A stretch of 64,000 nucleotides of DNA, taken from contig BRKX01000019.1 of the NCBI GenBank assembly GCA_026008535.1, forward strand, positions 26,289,477-26,353,476. Direction: 5' to 3'. This DNA comes from Perilla frutescens. Taxonomy: Eukaryota > Streptophyta > Magnoliopsida > Lamiales > Lamiaceae. Each line of letters opens with the position of its first letter. The first letter of the stretch is position 1. Shown here in pieces: positions 45,630-57,720 of the stretch. The notes under the pieces were generated by a model that was given only the letters and a program-made list of their open reading frames with translations, was not told the origin of the DNA and did no database searches. The position numbers and the translations under genes are program-made.

Positions 45630-46425
45630 ATTATTGACCCTTTGATGTCTGGAGACTGGAGGGAACATTTCTTGAATATTTTAGAGATAATATATAATGC
45701 TATAATATGGAATATATCTGTGAATTGTCACCACAGAATATGAAGAATCAGAAATCCACTTCTATGATCAGTATAAATATATCAATTTTTTTTTTCTCAA
45801 GAATTAATCCTCACAAACTGCATGCGTAACTAGTCATTAATGTCGACATCATCCACTAGAATTCTTTTGGCTTCATATCCATACACGTAATAAAAAATTA
45901 AAATATTCATCCGCCTGGGATCATTACTTTACGGAAGAAATCATTGTTGATAAGAAAATTTGTCGATAATATGGCCAAAATAAGGGATATATAAAAGATT
46001 ATAGTGTAACCGTGACTATTATAACATTTTTGTTATATTTTTCGCATTCAAGTACAGAACATTTACCTAGCTTGTTTAAAAAGGTACAAAAGATTTACCT
46101 AGTCCACGTGTCGAGTTATGAGTAAAAAAAAAAAAAGATTTACTTAATCCTAAAAAAAATTATACATATATTTTTTATTAAGGCAAAAATTTCCATGCAC
46201 CACGTGTAAATAATGTTTATTTAAGACGGATAGGGTCAAACCGCGGGTCAACCCGCAAAAAATTAAAAAAATCGATAAAATCAGTATCAACTGCAATACT
46301 AAAAAGTATCACTCAAAATTTTAAAAGTATCATCTGCATCATTAAAAAGTAAGGTGTCTGATAGTTATCTTATATAAATTTATTTAGTTCAAATTGTGAT
46401 TTTTTCCATTCCAATTAATGTTTAG
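45630..46425. other. intergenic, nothing recognised
   Basis: AT-rich. GTTTATTTAAGACGG near 46215 pairs with GTCTTAAATAAGAC near 47035 as an inverted repeat about 820 bases apart. This may mark an undefined element that includes the TTTAGGG-rich tract, but no TSD was found. Confidence 0.3.
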
Positions 46426-46429
46426 AGTT

Positions 46430-46800
46430 TAGGAATTCAGAGTTTTTTTAGGGGTTCATGGTTTTTAAGGTTCAAGGTTTTTTATGAGTTTATTTTGTAT
46501 TTTTTAGGAGTTTTAAGGGGGTGCTTTTATGGTTTATTTTTTATCTTTTAGGATCTTTTGGGGTTTATTTTGTATTTTTTAGGATTTTTAGGGGGTGTTT
46601 TTAGGGGGTTTTTTTTTAGGTTTTTTTTTTTGTGTTTTTAGGGGTTTATTTCGTTTTTTTAGGGTTTTTGAGGGGGTGTTTTTAGGGGTTTATTTTGTTT
46701 TTTTAGTTTTTTTTTTGTACTTTTAGGGGTTTATTTCGTTTTTTTAGGGTTTTTGAGAGGGTGTTTTTAGGGGTTTCTTTTGTGTTTTTTTTATAGTTTT
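46430..46800 (+). repeat. T/G-rich tract with degenerate TTTAGGG units
   Basis: Repeated GTGTTTTTAGGGG, TTTATTTCGTTTTTTTAGGG and TTTTTGAGGGGG phrases with a loose 60-70 base higher-order unit. TTTAGGG is the usual plant telomere heptamer, but here it is embedded in irregular text, so I do not call a telomere remnant. Strong strand asymmetry. Confidence 0.6.
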
Positions 46801-49228
46801 TTAATTCCATTTTAGGATATAAATTCATATTCATTTCAAACAAATTAAATTAATTTATTTTAATTTTAGGGTTGACTAATGTTGTTTTAGGGTATAAAAT
46901 TTTTAGGAACAAAGAAAAAATCAAATAGAAAAAACGAAAAAAAGAGGAAAAACGTCCAGAAAAAAAAAAAAAAACAGTGACAAGCGCGTGACGCACACAC
47001 GCCGCGCGTGGACAACACGCACCTGCCGCAAATAGTCTTAAATAAGACCTTCTGCACGCAATACCTCCTCTTTTATTAATTTGTGATTGGACAAATTTAC
47101 ACGGTACCCCGTGATTGTAAATAACAATAGTGGGGTATTTTTAGAATATTAATATATATTATGGGGACAAATTGGAAATATCTGAAACTAAGAGAGTATG
47201 CACTATTTATGTACCTAATAAGTCAATTAAGGAACATTCCAGATAAAAACGCTGTTGAAAGTGGGATCAATCATGAGCTAAAGCCAATCCACAATTCAAT
47301 TTGGTCAGGTCACATTTATGTGTTCAGCCTTTTTTTTTTTTTTGAGGAAATATGTGTTCACGATCACGTTGTTAGCATTGTATCATTTCAAAAAAAATAA
47401 AAAAAAAATGGCAGTGACATATGTTTTCGATAATTGATTTATTTTATAGCATTCATGCTATCATATATTATGGTATAGCTATAAATTTCAGACGAAGTAA
47501 TATTGCAGATGAGTAATTTTATTCACAGCTCCTTATTTCTTCTCACAATCTCAATTTTAAATTAAATTATAAATATTATGTTGATAGACTTTTGTACCCT
47601 TAAATTTATATTATTCAAAATTCTAATAAAATAAAATCCACCCCTCCCACTCCACACCACACCACACCACACCACATAACCTTCCGTAATTAAAAGGAAA
47701 AAATGTTCACATAGTTCATAAGTTTGATGTACTGTACCTTACTTCGTCAATCAATTTTTAAATTCTGGAATCAATTTCCCCAGCCAAAACCTTAATTTAT
47801 CATAATATTATTATTGCACACTCATCTGATTATTCAATTGATAGAGAAAGAATATAATAACTAATTTATTGCATGGTTATCTATCTAAGTGTGTTTCTCT
47901 TTTTCTTGAAATCTGAAAATTTTGCATTAACCCTATTTTTGGTCCCTAAAGTTTTAATTTTTTGAATTGGATCCTTGAGGGACTTGATTTTAATTAAATT
48001 AATAGTATCTGGATTTCATTTTAATTAAATTGATAGTAGATCGCATCATTTTAACCAAATAAAATAGAGTGATCCAATTCGGAAAAAAAATTAAAAGTAC
48101 TGGAACCAAAAACAGTGTTTTACCTAATTTATAAGGATAAAAAAGTCAATCAAATTATATAAATATCTATTTTTAAATTTAATTAGAGATTTGTTAAGAG
48201 AAAAAAAGGGGCTGGGAATAGAATTACCCATTACATATTATTACAATGATCATCATACAGTATTCTGAAGATTGCTTGGAGTCTATATCCAGTGATTGAG
48301 CCCATAATTGAAGGTCTTAATTTACTCTCTATGCTGAGAAATACATATATATGATATTGCGGTGGATGATTTCAGGTGCAACAAAATATAAGGAATTTTT
48401 TTCCAAAATTTATCTGGTAACTTTAGTGGGTGGTAAAATAAAATTGGTTACTTTTATTATTACTTTGGCATTATATTTATTTTGCTTAATTTGTGGATAA
48501 ATATATTATTTAACTTCGTCAGAAATCGCACGAGACCGGTTGCAAGTTTTTATTTTTATTTTGAATGACAAAGTAGATTAGTGTATAGAGTCTGTAGACG
48601 TGAGTTCAATCTATAAGAAATAATCAAATTAAATAAAAATAAAGAAAATAATATTTTCCTTTTTCTTTTCTTTTTTTTAATTTTATTTTCAAAGAAGAAA
48701 TATATCAGACGTTTTTCGGAAAAGTTTTGGGGCCAAAAATGATTAGATTTATTTAAATAATTTTAGATTTTAATTACAATTTAACATTTCTGTGATATCA
48801 AGATTTTAATTTAGATACTGAATTAAAGTTAAATAAGTATCAACCCGAAGCCTAAAAAAATGAAAACTAGCAATTTAGAACATTAATGATTAAAAATATC
48901 AAGCTAAGGCCTAAAAATTATTTTTTTACTTTGATTCTTATTTTATTCTTTTATTATTTTTAATAAATTCTTTATTATATTTAATAGATAATTCGTGAAT
49001 TAAATTTCAATTGAAAATTAATATAAAATTCATTAAAAATAAATAAGAGTGAAAATGCATGATGTAAGATGCCTTATATTTATAGTTTCAATCATTGGTG
49101 ATTTAAATTTATAGCTTTCATCTATCAGACACCAAATTACTCGTTAACATATCTTTTGAACTCTAAATTATAAAACTTCATATTTGAATAGTTGTTCATT
49201 GGGATGACCTAATGATGTAGTAGTTTGC
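46801..49228. other. intergenic, no gene seen
   Basis: AT-rich, with poly(T) at 47329-47342, a short CCACA array (about 47650-47676) and a GC-rich patch with CGCGCGTG (46980-47030). A SINE-like B box (GAGTTCAATCT, about 48600) is too isolated to call. Open frames are short and random. Confidence 0.5.
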
Positions 49229-49512
49229 TTCTGTATGTTTGCAAATTATTGAGACTATTGTGGTTTACCATTCTGCATGATTAATAGACTATTGAAAAAG
49301 GGCATTAATGTTATTTTGCTTCTGTATGTTTGCAAATTAAATTATTGAATATGATCGATGTTTATTTGCAGATTATTGTGGTTTAGGATTCTTTATGATT
49401 TGCAGTCTATTGAACATGAGCAATGTTTATTTGCAGACTATTGTGATTTAGCATTGTGTATGATTTGCAGGATATTGAATAAGAACGATATTATTTGCAG
49501 ACTATTGAGCAG
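49229..49512. repeat. 65-bp tandem repeat
   Basis: Two clear 65-base units, 49360-49424 and 49425-49489, each starting GTTTATTTGCAGA and containing TATTGTGNTTTAG and ATGATTTGCAG. A third unit is truncated (49490-49512), and two more diverged copies lie upstream, beginning TTCTGTATGTTTGCAAATTA at about 49229 and 49320. Confidence 0.7.
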
Positions 49513-50210
49513 TGAGTGGTGTTTACCCAATATTGTGCACCCATGGGTCTCCTTATCAAATTTCACTATATTTCCACCTTGTTCGAAAAAAAATAAAAAT
49601 TGTAACTCCAAACAAATCCCACCACCTTCCCATGCACCAAGTTGGGAAAAAAGAAATTAATTTCGATCGAATAATTCAATTTCATGTATAAATATTAAAT
49701 ATTGTAGAAACAATGGGTGCCGCCTTAAATAAATTAGGTTGAAAAGTAGTTAGCTTGTTTTGTGGGTTATAAATATTTAAAAATGTTGGGCCACAGTGTC
49801 CTTATTGTATGTATATTCCAGATCAATAAATAATCAAATGAATTTTGAGTCATAAGAAAGTTGTTTTTTTTTTAATTATTATTTAATGTTTCGCTTCAAA
49901 AAGAAAGTCTTTTTTCTTAATTTTTTTTAATGTTTCCGTTCTTTCTACGCTTGCAATGCAATGTACAAATTAATTTCAAAATCTTTAATTTATTAATTCT
50001 TATTTCTACAGATTAATGGTTTCTATATAATTTTTCAATTAATCTAATATAACATTAAGCATTAATTCATCTAAAATAAACATCCAATTAATAAATAAAG
50101 ATGCAAATTAAGAATACGAAGTTCCTTTTTATTTTTAAACAAAATTTAAAAAGTTATCTACTCATAGTTCAAATTCTATAAATCCTTTGATAACAGTCAC
50201 TATGAGGTAC
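49513..50210. other. intergenic, no gene seen
   Basis: AT-rich sequence without recognisable genes or repeats. Confidence 0.5.
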
Positions 50211-50213
50211 TTA

Positions 50214-50791
50214 GAACATGCCCAACAACTTGCTGTAAACTTCATTTTAGAGCAATTTGTCCATTTGAAGCACTCCAACATATGCTCTATCGGTTGCTCT
50301 AAAATAGAGATAGAGCACTGAAGCTCTAAATTTGAAGCAGCACTGTTGGTGCTCTAAAACACTATTCACAATTTTTTTTTTTAATTTACGAGGGATTGTT
50401 GGATGCAAATCGAGCTATTTTTTTATATTTTAATTAGATTAATTTTTGTTTATGATTTATATATATATATATATATATTAATCTTATACTTTAATTTATT
50501 TCTTTCTTAAAAATACTAAAATAAAAAATTGTATATCAAAATAAAATCACATTTAATAAAATTACATAATAAAACTACTTAATATAATAACAAAGAAAAT
50601 ACAAAGCATTAAAAATACAAATAAAGCATTGGAAAAAACATCAGAAAAATACTAATACAACACTGAAAATATAAATAAAGCAACACAATGATATTATCTA
50701 ATAATCAGATAGACTACTCCCACTTCCTCTTCCAACATCTGAAAAATCCATTCCTAACAAGTTAAAAGTAGAGTTGGCTTGTAGCTCCATG

Positions 50792-50846
<55 letters not shown>

Positions 50847-51036
50847 TAGTTTCAGAAATTTTAATAGTTATTTTTGTTGTAAAAATCTTGATTAAAATAA
50901 ATATATAAAAATGGATATTATGGAATATTCCTTTTTAGAGTAGAATTTAGAGTGAACTGTTGGAGATGAAGTGAAGACTTTACTGTATAATAGAGATAGA
51001 GGTACTGTAAAATAAAGTCAACTATTGGAGATGGTC
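50214..51036. mobile_element. Tourist/PIF-Harbinger-like non-autonomous element
   Basis: 823 bases flanked by TTA (50211-50213 and 51037-51039), the usual 3-bp target of PIF/Harbinger. Ends read GAACATGCCCAACAACTTG at the left and, reversed, GACCATCTCCAATAGTTG at the right, an imperfect inverted repeat. The GCTCTAAAAT and TTAGAGCA text inside the ends is also mirrored. It contains (AT)n at about 50458-50479 and a (TTA)n microsatellite at 50795-50846. No transposase ORF survives. Confidence 0.6.
50795..50846. repeat. (TTA)n microsatellite
   Basis: About 17 TTA units inside the Harbinger-like element. Confidence 0.95.
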
Positions 51037-51039
51037 TTA

Positions 51040-52476
51040 GAAGAGACCCGAACCTTAAACCCCGAATCTCGTATAAGCTCTCTATCTTTTTTGTTTTCCG
51101 TCATTCAGAACACCATTTACATAATCAACTTGTGCATTCTTTTCTCCTTTTTCATTACAATACACATATATCTCACTATTTCTATCTCATCCATTGACTT
51201 TCTACTAATTGTACAAAGACGTACATCAAATTAGCACAACACGATGTTTTATACAATCTATAAAAAATAACACCTTCATCAAGTGATTAAATATTTGACC
51301 CTCATGAGATGGCTTCAAATCTAAATCACATTTTTTGGAACGTAGACTTCATACAACGTTCGGGTTACAACAATATATGTGTGAGAAAGACCATTGCCAT
51401 CTGCGGTATAAAAAAAAAATGCACATATTTTTTATTTATTTTTTAATTTGTATATTGAAGTACATAAATATTAATAAATTTCACCCCCACAAAATTATAT
51501 ATACCCATTAATTCATAAAAAATCCTACACAAACACTAATCAAATAAAATAGCATTTCAAAATCATGAATGAAGCATCCTGAAGCATAAAAATAACATAA
51601 AAATATATTATGACATTTATTGTTAAGAATTGAAATTTTAAAAAATTGCATACCCTAATTATGGGATAAATTTTAAATAATCAATTATTAACTAAAAATA
51701 TAAAAATTAAATTATAAAAAATAATCATAAACTCTAATTGGGTTTAATGAGCCATAATTAAATTGACTTTTAGATGCAGTGGCTTTACTTATTCATGCCA
51801 CCCTAATTGGATGGAATAAACCCTAATCAATTAGGCTCCAGTAGAGTTACAAATGAGGGTATTGTGAAAGTAATTTTATGCAATTGTAGAAGAATCAATT
51901 GCATGAAAGTAGTAATATCTGCAATAGCAGTAGCAGTAGGAGCATCAAAAACAGTAACAGTAGCAATAGTAGTTGTAGGAGTAGTAGGAAGAGGAGGAGT
52001 ATCAATATTAGTAGTAGCACTGGGATCAAGTAGTAGAGGAGGGAACAAATTATTGTGAAAATAATTTTATGCAATTGTAGAAGAACAATTTGCATATGAA
52101 AAACTTCTTCAATTCTTCAAATCTCATTCAATTCTATGCAATTGTAGAAGAACCAATTCCGTGAAATCTTCTTCAATTCTCCATAACATGAAGGTGTTTG
52201 TAAACATATCCGCGAACTTTTGAAGAAGGCGCAAAAGTCAGTATCCCAAGTTTCCAAACAAATACCGAAATAGAGTAATAAATGTCAATACAATGCCGGT
52301 CCGATCGCATGTGTGCATTTCCCCATAAATTACACAAAAAAATTAATTTGCAACCTATTCAAAATCTAAAATAAATAACACATGACATTCATGACGAAGA
52401 AACTTGTCAAACTTCAGCAATGTCTATGAAAAAATATTTTAATTCCTTACCTTGCAATTTTTCTCCACAAAATTTA
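51040..52476. other. intergenic with local tandem repeats
   Basis: No gene. Notable only for a GTA/GCA-rich imperfect trinucleotide tract (about 51905-52035) bracketed by copies of ATTTTATGCAATTGTAGAAG at 51871, 52063 and 52130. This suggests local duplications. Confidence 0.5.
51861..52160. repeat. imperfect trinucleotide tract between direct repeats
   Basis: ATTGTGAAAGTAATTTTATG (51861) recurs with one or two changes at 52052, and the GCAATTGTAGAAGAA part a third time near 52136. Between the first two lies an AGTAGTA/AGCAGTA-like tract. Frames through it encode hydrophobic Val/Ala runs but lack any gene context. Confidence 0.6.
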
Positions 52477-52782
52477 TGTTATAGAAACGATGTTACAATT
52501 GATTGGAACTCGTTACAATCTGAATTACACGGAAACAGAAGGAATAAAAGAAGAACAAATACAAGTAATTGAAATAAGACAAATTAACAACAAACTGGAA
52601 CTGAAGCAGGTTTCGGCAATCCGAGTTGAGGGGACCTCTCTCCGCAAGACAAATACACCCCGGCTAGTGCTCACGGTTAGACGGATTGTCTCTCAAAGAT
52701 GAAACGGCTTCGTCCTTCCGGCAGTAGCACCACAGATCCAGTAAGGCTCCGGCGAACTAGACAACGTTGAGAACTGGGAAGC

Positions 52783-52902
52783 TGAGACTCGAAGGAACTT
52801 GTATGCAGCAATATGATGATTTTCATTTATGCAGAATGAAGGTGAGACTCGAAGGAACTTGTATGCAGCAATATGATGATTTTTGTTTATGCAGAATGTA
52901 GC
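52783..52902. repeat. 60-bp tandem duplication
   Basis: TGAGACTCGAAGGAACTTGT begins at 52783 and again at 52843. The two 60-base units differ at only a few positions (TTTCATTT versus TTTTGTTT). It lies in the R/U5 part of the solo LTR, downstream of its TATA box. Confidence 0.9.
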
Positions 52903-52924
52903 ATTTTGGACCATGCAGAATGTT

Positions 52925-52934
52925 CTATTTATAG
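52925..52934 (-). promoter_or_regulatory. TATA box of the solo LTR
   Basis: CTATAAATAG on the minus strand in GATATGCCTATAAATAGAAC, a textbook plant retrotransposon TATA box. Confidence 0.6.
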
Positions 52935-53043
52935 GCATATCTCCACTGCAGGGGACAACTAGAATTTGAGGGCATTCAAACCAGGTGTTGTAACCCCCAC
53001 GAGTTACAGCTTTGCAATTAAGCCCTTCAAGAGTTACCTTCTG

Positions 53044-53168
53044 CAGATCCCGACAGGTGTCCCATGTCGGCTCAGATCCCAACACGTGTCCAAGGCAGCT
53101 GCAGATGCAGATCCCGATAGGTGTCCCATGTTGGCTCGGATCCCAACACATGTCCAGAGCAGCTGCAG
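53044..53168. repeat. 64-bp tandem duplication
   Basis: CAGATCCCGACAGGTGTCCC at 53044 recurs at 53108 with few changes, including CCAACACGTGTCCA/CCAACACATGTCCA. It lies just upstream of the LTR TATA box. The first unit has a CACGTG G-box, lost in the second. Confidence 0.85.
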
Positions 53169-53494
53169 ACTTTGACTCCCGACAGACCACTAAGTGCACC
53201 CATGACCCCGCGATCCAGATAGCCAATCTGCCGACCCGCTCCACGACCTGACCGTTTCTGTACCGTAAAACTGGTACAGCTAAGCCCCGGAAGCCCACGC
53301 ACCAGGCATCGGGCACCAGGCACGGGCGGGTGCGCGCGTGTGGGCTCGTGGCCCACATCCTTGTGCATTTAATCACTTCACTTAAGTGTTAATACACTTA
53401 AATACACTTCTTAACTTGATTAAGAAATCAATGAGGGATCATTTAATCTGTCTTAAACACATTATTCCACACACCATAAATGCTCAATTGTGTG

Positions 53495-54545
53495 TGTTAG
53501 AATTTGTTGCCTGAAACAATGTGAACTACAGATGTAAATTGCAAAGTTAAAAGTAATGTTAAAGCTAGTGTTATCACATTGCCTTCAACATGCAGCGGAA
53601 ACGTAAATAAAACTTTGCACAAAATAAGTTTTAAATCACACTCCTTACGGTATGTGATTGCCTCAAGGTGAAATTCACTATCACAAGTGAAACACAAAAA
53701 CAATGCTGATGTTGTCTCGGTTCACTCCCTTGACAACACTGCATAAAACATACAGAGGACTATCCTAGCTTTACTCACTTAAATAACCACTCAAAAACAA
53801 ACCTATCTAAACACATAGATAGATTACAATCAGTCACTCTAAATCCTAGACCTCTCAAAGTTGACTATCTAACCTACACACACAACTGGAATGAAAGTCT
53901 CCAGCTGATTGTGACGCTAGGCAGATGTCGAGAAAGATGTCTTGGATTTCAGATATGACACTAGATGCAAGGTTTAGAGCTTCTCACAAACCACGGTGAT
54001 AACCTGCTTGCATAAATGATTTTAAGGTCTAAGGAGACCTTAAATACTTCCTCCATCTCGTCTGGGTAGTTTCTATACGATCCTTGATGAGTTGGATGCA
54101 AAACTACCGCCTTCCACTACCTTTGCTGAACTGGACTCGAGATAACTGTCCTCTGCACTGTGTGGCACACGTTCTTCAACATCGTGTAGCAATGGCAGTT
54201 ACTCCAGCAACCCAAGTTCTCTGCAATGGTTAGTGTCTAAGATGAAGCGGGGAACATCACGTCGCTTGAAACTCGGAACAGATTCTGACCTAGTCAAAAT
54301 CAAGCATAATCCACGTTTTAATTCACAATAAAATATTAAATCGTGAAAGATGATATGTGACAAAAACTCACAATTTATTCAGATTAATTTAAAATAAATT
54401 AATCTAAAATACTAGGAAAGGATAAGGTTAGAGATTCGAGTGTTATACTCGGTGTGACGAGAATGACGGACAACATTAGATACGACATTGATCGCGATGT
54501 TATCAGCGAAGTGATAACATCATCTAGAACACGTCATACTCAACA
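53495..54545 (-). repeat. 3' LTR of the 53-62 kb Copia
   Basis: 1051 bases, TGTTAGAATTTG...ATACTCAACA on the plus strand. On the minus strand it begins TGTTGAGTATGACG. A purine tract (54546-54565) precedes it. By eye about 12 differences from the partner in 265 bases. Confidence 0.85.
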
Positions 54546-54565
54546 ATCTCTCCCTTAAGCTTATC
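54546..54565 (-). promoter_or_regulatory. polypurine tract of the 53-62 kb Copia
   Basis: AAGCTTAAGGGAGAGAT on the minus strand abuts the LTR start TGTTGAG. Confidence 0.7.
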
Positions 54566-54699
54566 CTTTCTGCACAAAACACAAAGCTCAATATACACAT
54601 GATTAGAGCCGCAGTAGAATACGATAAAAATATTGGAGTTCAAAAACTCCCCCTTAAGGTCTGCTTCTCCTTAAGTTATTATCTGTAAAATAATATACA

Positions 54700-54950
54700 A
54701 GGTTAGTGGGTATAATCCCCTATACAGAATTATACAACATTAGTGGGTATTTACCCCTGTACAGAAAAAATATTAGTGGGTAATGATCCCCTATATATAA
54801 ATAATGTTGAGAACATTCTCAACAAACATCACACATTTTAAAAACGTGCGAATACAATCACAATGTTGAGACCATTCCCAACATAAAATATCACATACTA
54901 TAAGTTATGTGAAAAACAGAATAACAATGTTGAAAACATTCTCAACATAA
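54700..54950. repeat. two short repeat families between env-like ORF and 3' LTR
   Basis: Family 1: TTAGTGGGTATAATCCCCTATA-like units begin at about 54703, 54740 and 54773. Family 2: palindromes like TGTTGAGAACATTCTCAACA start at 54805, 54864 and 54928. The first has perfect 9-base arms; the others have one or two mismatches. The surrounding ACATCACACATTTTAAAA text is also repeated with a 59-64 base period. Confidence 0.75.
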
Positions 54951-55182
54951 AACATCACACATTAAAATATGCAAACATAATATATAGAGCAAGATCATCA
55001 ACTAATGCTTGATGAATAAAACCAAAATATTCAAGGATATCCAACGAGGATACCCAACAACCAAAAGAACATGTGTCCAGCACATCACAAACCAACAAGG
55101 ATGTAAACACATCCAAAATAAAATTGTGTCCAGCACAATACATAACCAAAAAATTAAATTGTTTTTGTCAGAGAAAAATCAT

Positions 55183-57074
55183 ATTTTATTCTTTCCCTTT
55201 GCCTTAGCCACGGACTTTCCAGCCTTCTTTCCTTCAGCACCATCAGCACCATCATCACCAGCGACATCACCAGCGGCGGCAGCATCTACTCCCCCTTTTT
55301 GTGTAGAAAGTGCACTTCATAGAGCTTGGCGATGTTCAACCATAACATTGGTGAGGACTGTGCTTTGATGGATCATAGAATCCATCTGCTTGATAAAAGA
55401 ATTTAACACCTGCACAGAAAATGTCACCAAATGCGAAGATGCACTAGCTAATTCACTTTCAGACCGTGGGGGAGAGAGAGCAGTCTCTATTCCAACATCC
55501 TGATCAACATCTCTGGAGGCAGCCATGGAACTTAGAGCAAGGTTGTAAGGGAGATCTATCACTCGATCATCATTCCCTTTTGGTTTGACAATTGTGATAG
55601 TCGATGTTTTAGTGACTATCTTCTTCTTGTTTGGCTTCACGCCTTACTCAACCATAACTGCATAGATAAGGCAGGGAAAAGAAATGATGCTGGTGTTGCT
55701 GGTCTTTGTAGCAGCCTTCATCACATAATCAAAAATATAGTCTCCGGGGCTGAAGGAGATCTTAGTGCCAAGCTTAAAGAGCAGAAATGCTTGATCAACA
55801 ATGAAGACTGAGGTGTTAGTGGTAGGTAACCAATTACACACAATAATCTTGTGTAAAATAGAGTATAAAAATATAAGCTTAGAAGTGGAAATTTTGTTTG
55901 TCCACTTGGTTACCAATCCACCAGTTATAGTCGACACAACATCATCAATAAGATCTAGACTAACAACATCATTGTCATTGCCTAGACCCAAGAACTTGTT
56001 GATCACCATCGAATTAAACTTAAACACATGATCACGCATATAAATTTCCCCATATTTGCTCCTTGTTTTATCACCCATATCAAGAGAAACATTGGCATAG
56101 AATTCAACAATCACATCAGGCTCAAAAGTTGACAAAGTAGAAACAGATTTCCACAGACCCCTTTCTTTCAAAAGCACATCCATGCCATACTTCTTAAAGC
56201 TTAAGACATCAATTTGTTTCGCAACACGCACAAGACGGTTGCACATAATTTTGTATTGAGCCTTAGCATGCTTAGAGTAAAAAGTTTTACTAAAAGCATA
56301 AGTAACGTCATGAGAGGAACCTGGTGGATAGACTGGTTCATAATCTTCAGACTTATCATCATTTTTGACATTGCCTGACTGAGTAGGGGAGAGAACATCT
56401 TGAGCAGTGCCGGAAGAGACAAGATCATGAGAAGAGGTGGGAGAGGTTGATTTCTTCACATCCTTAGAAGAAATTTCTTCCTTGACAGCTTCACGAATGT
56501 CCAAAGCAGTTTCTTGTTCAGCATCCACTTCAACATCCACAGGGGCTTTAATGGGAGAGTTCTCGGGAAGAATTTCTTCATCATCAGACTCATCCTGTAA
56601 ACACCTCACCAGCTTGGTCTCCATCTGGAGAGTTCTCCTAGCCTTCTTGCTAGTTTCTTCAATCTCTTCCTTTTCAGTGTCTTGAGAACTGTGAAGCCTC
56701 TTAGACTTACGAGTTGGCCTGACCTTTTTCTTCTTGCTGGTAATAGCTTGAATGTGCACCCCAAGATCAGGATCTATGGGGTTTTCTTCTTCTCTTAAGA
56801 GTACTTGTTGAAGTGGTGTTGGATTTAACACTTGAACCCCTTCGGAAATTTCATCTTCCTTCATCGGAGTATCAGTTTGTTCGGTCGGAGGGGATGAGGG
56901 CTTTTCCGACTCAGATTTTGCACCTTCCTCACGCACTCCAGGTGTTACAGTGACTATTGGGGTTGAAGTTGAAGTTCCAGCGGGAACTAAAGTTGAAGAT
57001 GAAGTGCCCATGGTTTTCTCCAACATTTGTTTCATCATTTGAAACATAGCAGCTAAGTCATTAGGATCCGCCAT
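55183..57074 (-). pseudogene. env-like / putative plant transposon protein ORF
   Basis: Starts at a true ATG (57072-57074), MADPNDLAAMFQMMKQ. It is open for 476 codons to a stop at 55644, then continues in the same frame to 55317 and, after another stop, to about 55183. The N-terminal 200 residues are Ser/Pro/Glu-rich and disordered, with a basic KKKKVRPTRKSKR. The folded part includes MRDHVFKFNSMVINKFLG (about 56010-56041) and CNWLPTTNTSVFIVDQAFLL (about 55790-55840). The C-terminal tail is Ala/Gly/Lys-rich. It needs only two stop codons to be lost from a long ORF, making it the least decayed accessory ORF here. A CT-rich leader precedes the ATG. Confidence 0.75.
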
Positions 57075-57720
57075 GAATGTTCTGAAAAAGCTTGAGAGAA
57101 AACAGAAGAAAGAGAGATAGACAAGATGAAGGGAAAATGAAACAACTCGGTGGAGAGAGAATGAGTGAGAGATTTGAATTTTAATTCAAGATATGGATGT
57201 CAAGATCCCTCAAATCTCGGAACTCCCCAAAACCGTCACATCAAGAATAAAAAAAAAAGTGAATAGGGATAAACGAAGGTGTACTTATCACCAAAGTACA
57301 AATTAGAGATATTAATGGGCCCTCTAAACAAATCCGTCCTTTTTTTTTAAAATAGAATAATAGATAAATGGAATACACGTAGATGACAAATATAATTCTA
57401 GGCAAATACTTTATGAATATTAACGTTTTTCTGCATTCTTAGTAACAACATCAGCTACAACATAACCAAACAGTGAATAGATCCAACTATAATGCACTTT
57501 ATAGAATTACGGGTAATTTATTCACAAACATAGAAATGAAATTTCAAGTAGCTGATTTTGTTAAATAGAAGCAGAAACACAATAACTTCATTAGGTCAGC
57601 CTTGACTTATATTTAAAAGGAATGACTAAAATAAATAAATGAAAAACACATATGATAAGCAACTGATGTTGATACAAAGAACTCACATAGAGTTCAACAT
57701 CAGTAAACAGTGTGAACTAA
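57075..57720. other. spacer between RNase H and env-like ORF
   Basis: No ORF. A CT-rich leader on the minus strand (57080-57180) precedes the env-like ATG. No strong TATA box was found, only weak TTTATCC or TTAAAAT text. Confidence 0.4.

Noticed and set aside
46430..46800. True interstitial telomere
   Set aside because: No run of consecutive TTTAGGG heptamers; units are irregular.
48560..48640. Second SINE
   Set aside because: Only a B-box-like GAGTTCAATCT is visible; no A box at the right distance, tail or duplication.
51807..52058. Val/Ala/Gly-rich 83-residue plus-strand frame
   Set aside because: Product of an imperfect trinucleotide tract between direct repeats. No start context or conserved motif.
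52693..53376. 227-residue minus-strand frame
   Set aside because: It spans the two tandem duplications and TATA box of the solo LTR and starts without context. Repeated KNHHIAAYKFLRV text comes from the 60-bp duplication.
54700..54950. CRISPR-like spaced palindromes
   Set aside because: Only three diverged units in a plant retrotransposon, with non-unique spacers. Not a CRISPR array.
55009..55368. Plus-strand 119-residue frame opposite the env-like ORF
   Set aside because: Shadow of the Ala/Gly/Lys-rich tail of the minus-strand accessory ORF.
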